Shown in pieces: positions 36,575 to 48,334 of a DNA stretch of 64,000 nucleotides. How positions within the stretch are numbered: the first letter of the stretch is position 1; each line of letters opens with the position of its first letter. Below the pieces are notes generated by a model. That model did no database searches and had not been told where the DNA came from. It saw only the letters and a list, made by a program, of their open reading frames with translations. Made by a program: the position numbers and the translations under genes. The stretch is from Angiostrongylus vasorum (lineage: Eukaryota; Nematoda; Chromadorea; Rhabditida; Metastrongylidae), in contig JADANN010000365.1 in the NCBI GenBank assembly GCA_018806985.1, forward strand, positions 544,001-608,000, read 5' to 3'.

Positions 36575-36740
36575 CAAACAATAGCTTTGCAAAACTCTGG
36601 ACCACAGGTGCCTATGGTGGGGGAACGAACGCGCTATTGTCCTTTCCGGGGAGTAACGCGTTCACCACCACACCATGCGGGTCCTTAGTTTCGCCTGTCT
36701 CTCAGCTAGTTCTATCGATCTTTTTTGCCATCAGCAATCA
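36575..36740 (-). mobile_element. Family D copy (tRNA-headed repeat)
   Basis: Shares TTGCAAAACTCTGGACC and GAACGAACGCGCTATTGTCC with 49615-49720. On the minus strand GGTGTGGTGGTGAACGCG is A-box-like and GCGTTCGTTCCCC is B-box-like. Relatives are at 49590 and 60795. Confidence 0.65.
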
Positions 36741-36817
36741 CCCGTCAACGGGAATTATCTGGGGAGCCCAAATCGGCACTGAACCCAGTTACGCTAAGGC
36801 TATAGTTATAATCACAA

Positions 36818-37006
36818 TTTTAACCTTTTTTGCCTACTGCCTACTCTTTTTGATGGCAGGGTGTATTGCGAAATACAACTTCATTTGTATTTATATTTTT
36901 ATATTTACATTATCTTATTTATTTATTATAGTTATATTTTCGAAGTTATATTTCGCAATATACCCCTGCCATCAAAAAGAGTAGGCAGTAGGCAAAAAGG
37001 TTAAAA
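36818..37006. repeat. Near-perfect inverted repeat, 58-bp arms
   Basis: The left arm (36818-36875) and right arm (36949-37006) are reverse complements except for two or three positions. Both contain GCCTACTGCCTACTCTTTTT and GATGGCAGGG. The loop is about 73 nt. Arm sequence resembles the end of family D at 61010-61065, so the structure probably arose from two family D ends in opposite orientation. Confidence 0.85.
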
Positions 37007-37032
37007 CAAACAATAGCTTCAATAGTTGCTGT

Positions 37033-37360
<328 letters not shown>

Positions 37361-37699
37361 AATCGATCATAGATGAAAGCAGCAAACGGATAAGCAATGA
37401 CAATTGCTGCGATTACTGCATATATTTAGTGGTTTGCTCCTGAGCTCGTCCTTTAGGGATTTCACCACTCTACCACACCGAGTATTTTTTTCATGCGCTA
37501 TGGGGCTAGTAGGAATGTGATGTGGCTCACTATAACTCAAACTGTTGCCATCCTTTTCTTGGCATAATTCCGTTTCTGTCATTGATGCTTACAAAACTGC
37601 TTTTACTGCAAAGTGTCAGAGCTTTCCAAAATGGTGATTTCACTAGGAAATGGAATACCGTGCTCCTAATCATCAAAATAAAAAAAACTGCTATTGCAG

Positions 37700-37804
37700 G
37701 GACGTTATTCTTTCCTCATTTGCCTCAAATGCGCCATGCAATGTGACGACAAAGGAAGAAAGCCCCTGAATGACTTGCCAGAAGATGAGATACGAACAGA
37801 CAGT
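37700..37804 (+). other. Candidate exon upstream of the PTR gene
   Basis: After the acceptor TATTGCAG, 35 codons stay open (KGRKPLNDLPEDEIRTDS) up to a strong donor GTGAGT. Composition is protein-like. It could be a 5' exon of the PTR gene, but the phase does not join directly to 38093-38227, so at least one more exon would be needed. Confidence 0.3.
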
Positions 37805-38092
37805 GTGAGTTCGGTAAAAGTGGTTTCCTGTGTTTGCAGGTGTAACATGTACCTCTTCAGAATGCTGGTGCACCGACCGTCGACAATGCTGAACATTGGG
37901 AAGAAAGACGATTTCCACAGAAAAATCAGTATAGAGTCGGCATGTTGTTACTGCATATGTGCTATACACCTAATGAACGCATATACCTGATTCATTGACC
38001 TAAAATCACAGAGGATGTGTTGCCCAGAACTTGAGGACCACAAACTAAGAAACAGAAGAAGTTCAATTCTTTACTATCCATGCGTCCGCAAC

Positions 38093-38368
38093 ATGTTTGT
38101 ACGAATTTCAGAAAACCAGTCTCATCGCAGACTACTGAGATTCTCAAGAAATTTCAGCCTTCATGGGCTGTTCTACTTGCTCGGTAAGAGTGTTGCGACG
38201 TATCCGTATGCTTACCTTCTAGTCGGGGTAAGTTTATTTCGAAAACAGTCTGCTTAATCAAAAATATTCTCACCGCTGACCTTTGATCACACTGGAAAAC
38301 GTCATTTATTTTCTGTAAACCTTGAAACGTTTTGTTCTTCTCTAGTTTCTTAAAAATCTAGATTCTTA

Positions 38369-38414
<46 letters not shown>

Positions 38415-41400
38415 TACAGATATACATATGTATATACATATATCGTCAAAAATCTGCAATTCAGCGCGACTAGATTATTCAGAATTGCATTAAATATTCA
38501 CGTCTCTTCAGCGAACTGAAGCCAAATGTTTTTTCAAGGCATTAATTTGCATGAATTCCGGCGGAATGTACTGGATGAATCTTCGTGATCGCATAAGGGA
38601 TGGGTACACTCCTGTCAACGCCCCATCTCGCTACGAAACGGATGTTATGCGAGAATTCTGGAACTCTACTAGTGAATTTCAGCTTACATCTTTTTAAATC
38701 CTTTCGAACGATCTCCATTTTTCCAATAGTTCGATGCATTTTTTAGGCGATCCGATGATGACAATGGTATTGTTACTGGCCAGAGACCAGGGATCAATGC
38801 ATCGTAAACCACACCTAGACGAAGCGGAAAGGCTCATTGACTTCTTATACACAAATTTCACAGTTGATCATAAAGGAACTAAGCTTCGCTTCAATAATTT
38901 GTGCTCACCCTACTGCAACATAAACCAAGTTTTCAAGACGTTCAAGAGTGCTTTTGATGTTCAGTATTCACATGCAGTTAATAATGAGTCGCTCAGTACA
39001 CATATTCAACTCAAATACCCAGTCGCCAAATATTTCGGAGTATCGCTGCACTTGGAAAGATGTTTCTTCGGCGTCCGCTTGGTTAACAAATCACACGAGG
39101 CCATTGATGTTGAAAAACGGATATCTACCATGGACTACGTGACGGTGATCTTGATAATACTGCGAGGAAATAAGAATACTCCAACACAGGCCGAACAGTT
39201 TGCTAGTTGGGAAATTGCAGCCTACGAATGGAGTATGGAGTACAATAACTGTTCGAACGAAAGCGATTCTCTTGTAGAAATACAGGTAATAGGGACAGAG
39301 ATTCTCGATATGGAAATGATACGCGATACCCGAAAAATCACTCCATTTTTTGCAGCTGGCTTTGCGTTCATGATCACATTCGTAAGTGTATGCGTTTTCT
39401 GCAGTGCTTTGTACTACAATGCACTTGATGCCGGGAAAATACTGGTTGGAGTTGGCGCTACACTCTGTCCTATTATTGCTATAACATGCTCTTATGGCAT
39501 CGTGTCTATGGTTGGATGTCGCGTGAATTCGTTTATGCTTGTGATGCCCTTTCTCATCATGGGAATCGGAGTGGATGATTCTTTTCTCATGATTCACACA
39601 TGGCAGCGAATGATTCGTGATGGTTATAACGTTAAAGAAAGATTAGGAATGGTCTATGAACATGTTGGCCCGAGCATTACAATCACTTCACTCACCAACT
39701 TCTTATCATTCGGAATTGGAGCTTATACACCAACTCCAGAAATTCGATTGTTCTGTTTCGCGACAGCACTCGCCATGGCTCTCACGTTCATTTTTCAACT
39801 CATTGTCTTCGGTCCAATCTTAGCAATTGCTACCGGCTTCGAAAAAGCAGGGACCGTTGAGGAACATTCCAGTTGGCGTAATGTGTTGGATGCTTCTTCA
39901 AACAAGCTTCTTCATTACTATTGCTGTTTGCTTGGTCATAAAGTCTTCATTTCCTTCGTTGTAGCTGCTACTTTTGTATACTGGTATTTTGCTATCTTTG
40001 GAATACTCGAGATCAAAACCAGGCTGGATACTGTGAAGATTTTACCGAAAAATTCTCCGCTGCAGAGACCAAATTACATTCTCAGTAATATTGGTACTTT
40101 TTAAGCTTTATCAATACAATGTTACTCACTAGTTATATTTGCTGAAGACTGAAATGATTAGCAACAGTACCTAAGAAAGTTTTTTTGGATGACGTTAAGA
40201 AATATGAGGTAAAGAAGTAACTTTGAAGCTGCTTTCATGCGAGCAGTGACATTGTGTTCTCTTCACCAAAATAAGCCCTTTCAGAAGTGTAGTTTTCTTA
40301 AATTCGAGCTGATCGCTATTTTATTTATTTATTTAAACGGCGCGTGTGGCGCAGTGGTCGGAGGCGCCCTGCAACACACACGTGGAATCGATCCCCGCGT
40401 GCATGGCTCACCAAGCCTTCCATCCCTCCGGGGTCGGCAAATTGGTACAAGACTTGTCTGGGAGGATAGCAGCATTGGCTCGATACATCGGTAAGCCACC
40501 GCGAACCATTGCAAAGGCCAGATATGCATTGAATCACTTTCAAACGATGCTTAATGAAGTCGAATGCATGACGCATCTCTCGGGGATTGGTCAACGCCGA
40601 GAGCTTTATTCTTTTTTTTTAATTGCTACTCTAACGATGAATCGGCGTGATGTTTATTTGATCGTACTCAACGGTTCAATTTTGCTTTAGGCAGCAGTAC
40701 TTAGTTTTGCCACCCCTTCCACTTTTTATTTAGTTTCGTACTCCTACTTATCTATACGAGTGGTTTTAGTTTGGGCAGAATACCATGCAGTGACTATCGT
40801 GATTAGCGCTCCGTTTGATGTTACAAACAAAACTCACACCACTCTCTTCTGGGATATGATCCACAACTTCGAGACTCTTCCTCATTCGAAAGGTTTGTTT
40901 CTGATCTGTTTTCTCAAAGGATGTGGAGTTGCTGATTTTTGTTTTTTTCTGGCACTCATTTTTATCTGAGTGATGATTCACCGTCGAATACATCTGGATT
41001 TCATCTCGATTTTAAAGGCACATGTAGGTCAACTTTGGTATCGGTTTCGAAATTTTCAAATAAGCTTTTAGTGCATTTTTTGAATGGCCAATGTCTCCGT
41101 ATATTGAGATTTCAAGCATGTGAAAGTAGGTGTAATTTTTGAAATTCAGTTTTGGAGAAATCTTAGAGAATCAATTACTTATATTTTTCTGTTGTGAATA
41201 CTCGATTCTACTTTGCATCTGAATTTTCTCCATACTTAAAATGTAAATGTTACCAAATGAGTTGAAAGTTGAGCAATTTGGATAGTTAATGAGACATCAA
41301 TTGCTTGTAGATGGCTGCTGCCCGCCTCAGAACTTATTGTGGCTCGTAGATGTTTCTTATACACAGGCAACACAGCAACAACAACATAACGGGCATAACA

Positions 41401-44400
41401 ACTATACATCGATCGCGAGGATCAATGAGTAACCTCTCTATATCAGTGACATAGGACTACGAATATCAATCGAGTTTACGCTAATAACGAGAGTAATCAG
41501 GAAAAATCAAGCAGCAGAGCACGAATGATTTCACGAACAGATGGTTTACGCTGTTTATAACAGTGGACAGGAAACTTCAAGCAGGAGAGTACGAATGATG
41601 TCACAAACAGATGGCGATTCTAATTTGGCTCTTGGGTTCATTATTTTTATAAGTATGCAGACGTTGACAAACAGAGACAGAGCGTTTTCTAGCCACTTGT
41701 TAAGGCCTTATTAACTAGCAGTTAGGAAGTTCTATAGATCGATAGGCCATCGCATTTCATTTTACAGACCACATATGAATTCAATTATCCTTTGCGATGC
41801 TCCGGATGGAGTCGAATACATGGCGCATGCCCCATAGCTTGATCAACGCTGAACGCGTTATCATTTATTTCTGCATTATTCCTACGTTCTCCAAGCCTTT
41901 CTCTGCATCACTGTTACTTTTCGAAAAGATCGGCGGGATTTTTTGGACGTGGTTTCCATAAATGAATATACCCCATTCATTCCAGTCAAGGGAGTTCAAT
42001 ATTTACTACAGTGGGAGTGAACTACTCTTCCCGACGATATGGCCTTATTGAAGTTTTTTTACTGGGTGACATTGAGAGCGATGGAAGAGTGAGACAATAG
42101 GATGCTAGTTCTTAATTACGAGTTTTCATGTAGAACAACTCCAGCGCTTGAATATTAGGCACTAAAAATAAAGTGCACATTTATATACTGTTTTTTGATT
42201 TCTTCATGGTTGGAAAAGGCTGGAACACATGACTGGTGGTATTTCGAGTAGAATTATATGCTTCTAACTGTGGTATTAGTCAAGTTTTTTAGAGCGTCGT
42301 CGATGAGCACATTGAGAGATAGTTACGTTGATAGTCACAGTGAGCCTTCGTAGTTGGCAGTCTTCGTTTAGAAAATGACAGGCACTATTGCTGTACGACC
42401 TTTGGTCGTGCACCTGATAATGCCGATGATCTCTGCTCAAACATGTGAGGAATAAAAGCTTGCAGAAGGAGGGAGTAAAGGGTTTCTTCAGTGCTGTACT
42501 GTGTATATGGCACGAGGAACATTTGGCTAGAAGATCTCCACGAAATGTTTCCATTTTATTACTGAAGGTGGTGCTCACATCGTCTTTGTTCTTTTGACCC
42601 CCATCATCTTTGCAATCTCCTACTGCAATCCTTATTATTCTGAAAACCTTTAAGGGTTCTTGCATCGGAAAAGCATTCTCGAATCGAAAGAAGAAAACAC
42701 TAGGTTTGCACTCTTCAGGTGAAATACTGGCGAACAGCGATCGATGAATCTGACTTCTTTTCACATCGAAGTTATGGGATAAATTTCAGTCTTTGAATTA
42801 CATTTCGACGTCTAGCTATGCACCATGTTGCGTTGAGGTAGTAGCTATAAGGAGGGGATTGCGCTGCTTGTTAAATTAATGTATGTCATTGTGCTTCGCT
42901 TCTTTTCATACTCTAGAACGTAGTTTGTTGTCAGCAAGTTCGGTGTCCTACACAAAAATTTCTTGCAACAACTGTACGCAAAATCATGCCTTCAAGGTCC
43001 TTCTTCCTCACTGATTTGGTTGAGGGATTATATCGACTATTATTACAATGGAGATCCCGCTAGTATTATTTCCATATTTCTCAGACGCGACGACATAAAT
43101 CCGTATTTGGTACTTGCTTTTATCATAATATCTTCTTCGGTATGTTTCAGCGAATATTCTTCACCTAGCTCTTGTTATGTTTGGTTCAGGCTAACATCAC
43201 GCTCAGTAAATTGAACGACTTCTTGGAATCGAAAGTTTACCGACATTGGGAAGCCTTCATGAGAATCCGAAATTACAAGTAAGTGTTATGCACAACGGCG
43301 AAATAGAATCAACACACTGGCAAAATACTGGCAAATATTTGAAAGTGGCAACCACAAACTAGAGCATTTCGGATGAGAAAGGAATATTGTAGGAATTTTT
43401 AAGACAAAACTTGTGTAATCGCTGGTGAAATCATGCAGAAAAATAAGGCTAGAAAAGGCGAAACGGTAATGGAGATATTACTTTTAATGAAGAAGTTCGC
43501 TGATACGCACCATAATCCTCTCCAAAACCCCGTTGTCAACATTTCAGTGATGCACCTATTGTTGAACGTTTCTGGCTAACTGTAGCTTATGAGAACACAT
43601 CACAATGGGAAACTCGTATTGAGTTGATGAATCAGTGGCGATCCATAGTAAAACAGTGAGTACCGATTTCTAACTGCTCAATAAATGGGTCCACACGTGG
43701 ACCTTCAGTTAGGACCATTACTTTCAGATATCCTGATCTAAATGCTAGTGTTTGGGAACCAAATGGAATGTTTGTGGATCAAATGTTGAGTCTGAAATCA
43801 GGAGCCTTGCAGGTTCGTTCTTTGCTGGGTTTGTTGCATCAGAATAGATCCGAAGAGCCTTCTGCTAATTTTTCTGTTAAGCGTCAGATGCTTTGCACGA
43901 TAGAACCAGTGTTTCATCCATTCCTTTTCGTTTCACTGAATTTCATAAGTTTCCTTTCTCTCTAGACTAGCGTGCTGACACTTGCTTGCATGGCTGTGGT
44001 TTGCGCACTATTTATACCTAACCCATGTAGTGTTATTACTGCTGGAATATCTATAGCTTCTATTAGCCTAGGTGAGTTGTTTGGTCTTTTATTCCTTTTT
44101 CTTTCAAGTTCCGTAACATTTACATGCTTCACATAAAAGATGCTTATCAAAAGGTGTGATTGGCTTCTTATCGATATGGAAGTTCGATTTGGATCCGGTT
44201 GTCATGGCAGCGCTTCTAATGTCCATAGGAATGAGCGTCGACTTCATCGCTCATGTAGCATATCATTACCAGGTTTCTGTTGCTTGCAAGATTTAGGTGG
44301 ATTTGTGGATTTAGAGGAAGCTTTTAGAGGAAGCTAACGCGAAATTCGAGATTGCGTGCCACATTTCCACACTGGTAGAAGTGTGTTGCTCAAGATTGAA

Positions 44401-46229
44401 AACTCATTTCTATCCAGTATTTCTGAGCAATCAGTTAAATGTGTAACGACAGAATCGTGTAGACACCAATATAAAAAAACAGTCGATTAAGGTTTTATGT
44501 TTAGCTGACAGTTCGTAAGGTTTTATGTTTAGCTGACAGTTCGAAAAGAATTTCGTGACGGCCGTGTTGTAAAAATACCAGTTCGTGGTCCACAGCAGAA
44601 ACTAGAACACACACTGAGATCCGTTGGTTGGCCTATGTTGCAGGCCGCTATTTCCACAGTCTGCTGTACTCTTCCTCTCTTATTCTTAGCGGTGAGTCAA
44701 TGTTCTTAAGAAGATTGGATTTTGAAAGCGAAATGTTTACCGATAATAATTTGACGGATTCTATCGGATATCTCTGCTCAACGGTTTACTGCTTTGTAAC
44801 TCAAGAATGTTTCTGGGTTCCGAACTTTAACTAAAAAGAAGTTTGACATTTCATGAATACATCTAAAGAAAACCAAACTAATGGAATACATGAGCGCCTT
44901 TCGGGTAACAAGCATAAGATCCGGCGACTACATACCAGTGGTATCCACGTGGTAAAGCAAGGCTACTTAGGATTTTCAAAAAAGAAGGCATTGTTTCAAA
45001 CAATAAACAGTGTCGGGTGATGAGACAAGAGATGGAACACTTGAACGATAATGACAGAGGATAAATCTTTCGGCGTTGATCATCCCATGCGCATGCACCA
45101 TGCGTCCAACTTGGTCAGGTTGAATTCATACCCTATTGCATACAGAAGCCTACCCAGAAACCGGTATTTTTGTACTTCTGGATAGGTCTTGTATCAATTC
45201 GGTCCCAGAACGATGACATGCTTGGAGAGCCCGAAACACTTGATCAAGGCCGTGATTAATTCAATGTGTATCGCAGTGCAGCTATAACTACTGTGCTAAA
45301 CGCTTCACTTGAACGATGTCATCTGAAGTATAACCGACAAGCATTACATCAAATGGGACAGCTAGTTCATTCCTTTGAAGATTATTTCGTCTTTGACTTC
45401 CAAAAAAATAGTGGAAAGTGTCGACTTCAAATGGAAAAGAGAGAATTTCAAGAGGATGTACCCATCCATTAGGGACGATCATCTACAACATGACAAGAGT
45501 GTTCGGAACGGATGTCAACTATTTATATTTGGAGCTGAAAAACCTTTAACAACCGCAAAATGAGGGTCTTAGACATCATGCTTCAAACAGTTGAACATTA
45601 CAGATGGTAATAGCGCTGAAATAAACGGAGAATGTACTGTGGCTCGTGAAAACGAGCTATCGTCCACCTAAATATCGAAGTACCAAGTTTCACCACTATC
45701 ATGGTACTAATCACAGCTTTTTTATTGATTGGAAGAGTTTCCTTGCTCACATATCACCTTAAAAGCACTAGTCAGTTGAAGTGACCATATTTCTAGCATC
45801 CATTTTCGGGGGAAATAATCCAGCGAAGGCTTGAGATAATACAGACTTGACTGGCAATTTTGGCCATCAGTAATAATCCCTGGAATGCTATGGATTTAAA
45901 CTAATTCATTTGAGTTGAAAGTATGTGATTTTGATCGTAAAACAAAACCACTTTCTTTCAGAGCTACTCTCCTTCCGTGTTCGTCACTGCTATATTTCTT
46001 GTCGTAACTTGGGGAGCGCTACATGGTCTCGTAGTAAGACAGACGCTTGTTAACAACAGAGACAAAGTCTCTTCCTGTTATATCAAGGATTTTTCAGGTC
46101 TTACCTTCGTTTCTCGGGTGCCTCCCAGATTACTTAACGAACGCCAATTGTTGTCGAACTTTTATATCACCTTCGTCGAAGAGTTGTCGATATTCCGAAT
46201 ACGGTCATGAAAGCATGCGACGGATGTGA
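38093..46229 (+). CDS. Patched-related (PTR) sterol-sensing-domain membrane protein
   Basis: Thirteen exons in phase, 916 residues: 38093-38227, 38539-38671, 38747-40093, 40770-40892, 42997-43139, 43190-43278, 43548-43655, 43728-43812, 43966-44071, 44154-44272, 44533-44691, 45962-46033, 46098-46229. PTR proteins are RND-fold, 12-helix membrane proteins expanded in nematodes and needed for moulting, cuticle and membrane traffic. Residues ~290-455 form the sterol-sensing domain. GIGVDD (362-367) is the RND motif of helix 4, and GMSVD (Asp ~786) is its partner in helix 10. [12 protein letters not shown] is a typical PTR extracellular motif. The length is usual for the family. I chose ATG 38093 as the first in-frame Met; a longer 5' end is possible. 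Exon 3 (1347 bp) is unusually long. Introns carry a SINE-1 and a 28-bp acceptor duplication. No stop or frameshift seen, so probably functional. Confidence 0.88.
38366..38411. repeat. (AT)n microsatellite in PTR intron 1
   Basis: About 46 bp of AT repeats, between PTR exons 1 and 2. Confidence 0.9.
40338..40625 (+). mobile_element. SINE-1 copy in PTR intron 3, best preserved
   Basis: Head GGCGCGTGTGGCGCAGTGG with A box intact, B-box region GGAATCGATCCCC, body CAAATTGGTACAAGACTTGT, and 3' CTTTATTCTTTTTTTT. It is in the sense orientation of the host gene. It looks like the youngest copy and suits use as a family consensus seed. Confidence 0.88.
41507..41614. repeat. 70-bp-period direct repeat in PTR intron 4
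   Basis: Units at 41507-41544 and 41577-41614 share CACGAATGATTTCACGAACAG-like sequence (CGAATGATGTCACAAACAG in the second). A related phrase, GAGAGCACGAATGATTTC, occurs at about 22887. Confidence 0.65.
41800..41875 (+). mobile_element. SINE-1 3' fragment in PTR intron 4
   Basis: GTCGAATACATGGCGCATGC and TTGATCAACGCTGAACGCG match the SINE-1 3' end. The head is missing. Confidence 0.6.
42276..42764 (-). other. 162-codon antisense frame in PTR intron 4
   Basis: An uninterrupted minus-strand frame containing [20 protein letters not shown] and [15 protein letters not shown]. No domain, poly(A) signal or splice structure seen. It could be a nested gene, a mobile-element remnant or chance. Confidence 0.18.
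44489..44543. repeat. 28-bp tandem duplication of a 3' splice site (PTR intron 10)
   Basis: AAGGTTTTATGTTTAGCTGA followed by CAGTTCG occurs at 44489-44515 and again at 44517-44543, separated by one T. Each unit carries the acceptor TTTAG. Only the second (exon from 44533) keeps the PTR frame. The first would add 28 nt and shift the frame. Confidence 0.9.
45060..45145 (-). mobile_element. SINE-1 3' fragment in PTR intron 11
   Basis: CTTTCGGCGTTGATCATCCC and CACCATGCGTCCAACTTGG match the minus strand of the SINE-1 3' end. Confidence 0.5.
45266..45472 (+). repeat. Unclassified repeat X, copy 2
   Basis: Encodes [16 protein letters not shown], related to the peptide at 29385-29606. It lies in PTR intron 11. 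Confidence 0.3.
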
Positions 46230-46592
46230 TTTTCCCATGTGTGCATACATCTGAAGATGTATTCAAAAAGCACTTAGGTGAAGAGATGAACTCTGGCGCT
46301 GATTTTTGACATTGAAATCGTTGTATTTGTGAAGATTAACGAATGATAGTGGATTGTTGGAGAAGCTTTTAGATCGTGCAAAATTTGGCTCACTAGTATT
46401 GTGCAATCAAGCAAATTTTATGTTATATCTGCCTGAAGTTTGACAAATATTCATACGCATCTCAAAAACTCGGGTCTCTGAGGTCCAAGGGGTACATTGT
46501 CACCACACCGTGCCATACCGAAAGAATTGTATTAGATTAAGCCATTAGCACTGACCTTTGTTTTCATCACGAATTTCATATAAATATTTTGA

Positions 46593-46610
46593 AATAAATA
46601 ATTGTTTATT
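46593..46610. promoter_or_regulatory. Bidirectional poly(A) signal region between convergent genes
   Basis: AATAAA at 46593-46598 lies 364 nt after the PTR stop on the plus strand. TTTATT at 46605-46610 is AATAAA on the minus strand, 47 nt after the stop of the minus-strand gene at 46657. The geometry suits two convergent 3' ends sharing a short terminator region. Confidence 0.5.
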
Positions 46611-46656
46611 ACGATGTTTCTTATTCCATTTGCAAGCCAATTCCTTCCTTAACTTT

Positions 46657-46920
46657 TTATGGCGAATTAATCTTTCTGAATCCTTCAAATTCCTTTAAAT
46701 GACGATTACAAGGCAAGAATATCATGTTGTTTTTTCTCCATGAGCTCAAACTTCGACTACTTTTAGGGAAGGAAGTGGAAGTATCGTTAGAGCATGGGCC
46801 ACGAAAAGGCTTCCGAATACACACTGCATAGACGGTTGGGAAGGTTCTATAGGAGATGCGAGTAATAATGACAACAAGCGCCATGAACACCCACAAGCAG
46901 TTGCTCGTGGTCATCTGCAA
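46657..46920 (-). CDS. Small putative secreted Cys-containing protein
   Basis: Single-exon frame of 87 codons from ATG at 46920. The first residues form a signal-peptide-like stretch (CLWVFMALVVIITRI), then a possible cleavage near TVYA. The mature part contains VCIRKPFRGPC, whose Cys-x8-Cys spacing resembles the start of Kunitz inhibitors, and later FLPCNRHLKEF. The remaining Kunitz cysteines are missing, so I do not assign it to that family. A minus-strand AATAAA lies 47 nt after the stop, which supports a real 3' end. It is convergent with the PTR gene. It could be a secreted peptide, a degenerate Kunitz-like gene, or one exon of a longer gene. Confidence 0.4.
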   Translation of the reverse strand: MQMTTSNCLWVFMALVVIITRISYRTFPTVYAVCIRKPFRGPCSNDTSTSFPKSSRSLSSWRKNNMIFLPCNRHLKEFEGFRKINSP

Positions 46921-47465
46921 GCTACAGTTGTTAATGGCTCCTTAGAAATTAATCAATGGCGACGGGAAAGCATAAAAGTGGCCGATCACCAATCGCCTAC
47001 CACTTGGAAGATATTTTAAAGGTGAAGAAGCTAGGTAGAGGGTGTCACATTATTTCAGGTAAATCCAAACAGATCCTTTATTAAACCTGCTTTACACAAC
47101 AAAAAACGAATGCATAGTGGTTAACATAGCGGTAAACGAGTCAACTCTCAGAGTGGATAATCAATAGGTCGAAATAAAAATACTGGCCCTTGTGCGAATT
47201 TGCTACGTGGGACTTTTCGTTAGTGCTACAGAAGAAATATTTTGAGAACTGGGTTCAATCCATTAAATAAATAATAGTTTCGACACAACAATAACGATAG
47301 GACGAAGTCAAAACAATGCAAGCGACAAGACAACAACAAAAACAATCAGCGAAGATAAGTGATGAGAGAAAAGTTAGCTTGAGATAAGAGAATAGTTTTG
47401 CAATAGGCTTGTGAAGTAGCATAATGCATAAGTGCCACGAAAATAAAGCATTAACGATGTAACGA
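46921..47465. other. Intergenic, no gene seen
   Basis: A 41-codon frame begins at ATGGCGACGGG (about 46956) and reads KHKSGRSPIAYHLEDILK. It has no further support. Otherwise nothing seen. Confidence 0.35.
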
Positions 47466-47870
47466 AATTGGATACTTGGATACTTGGATGGATCGTCCTC
47501 ACTGATTGTGCGGGCCCCCATATAATCTCCATTTTTTCGGAGATTTGGTGACTTAGCCATTATGGTTCCTGGAGTCCTGAGAACAGTCTGGGTAAAGTCT
47601 GCCGAAGGTCATCACCACTATAGGCAGTGGCCGCCATTGTGGATCAGAGGGAGAGAGATTTTCCACCATGCGACTAATTTGATACCAGGACTGTGGTGGA
47701 TCATGGTATTGGTTTACTCTTTGCTAGGCTTCCTGATGGAAATGCTGGGCTCCTTCTCAGCTTTTTGAGACCTTGCCAGGGGGATGAATATCTCGCTGTA
47801 CATCGCAGCCCGACACCCAGAAACATCTCCCAGTCACAATGAGGTGATAAACCGTTGGAAAAGTAATGAG
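47466..47870 (-). mobile_element. Repeat B copy, full length
   Basis: Tail TTGGATACTTGGATACTTGG at the low end, and GAGGTGATAAACCGTTGG at the high end. Confidence 0.8.
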
Positions 47871-48334
47871 ATTAACATGGTAGAAAGCGCATTTAGGAAA
47901 GCAGTAACTTCAACTCATAGGTAATTGTTAAGCCAGTAAAATAGATAGTACACAATAGTGGAAATGTGAAAGGAGAGTTTAACAAATGGAATCTACTTCA
48001 TGAACTAGAGCACTAAGATTTATAATCTCACTTCAGCGACGCCAACCGGACGAATTGCATGATCACTCACGTGACCACTGACGTGTATTACTTTTGTATT
48101 CTTTTTGGTCAAAGGTTTGCAGGAGAGGGAAGAGAAGGTATTTTCTCGAAAAGAAGTACTAGAATTTTTTTCAAGTAGCATAAGCTGATGAGCCTGATTC
48201 AAAATATACTACTGTAGCTGCGAGACATCAGACAAAAAGGCGTAGGAGCTTTTGGAGAAAGTTTACCATTTCAGCACGGAAAATTTTACTGAGAATTTTA
48301 CTCTGAAAGATCATTAAGCAGTAAATATGACGCA

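Noticed and set aside
39091..39597. 168-codon minus-strand frame
   Set aside because: It is the shadow of the large PTR exon.
46657..46920. Calling the small secreted protein a Kunitz inhibitor
   Set aside because: Only the first Cys spacing fits; the third, fifth and sixth Kunitz cysteines are absent.
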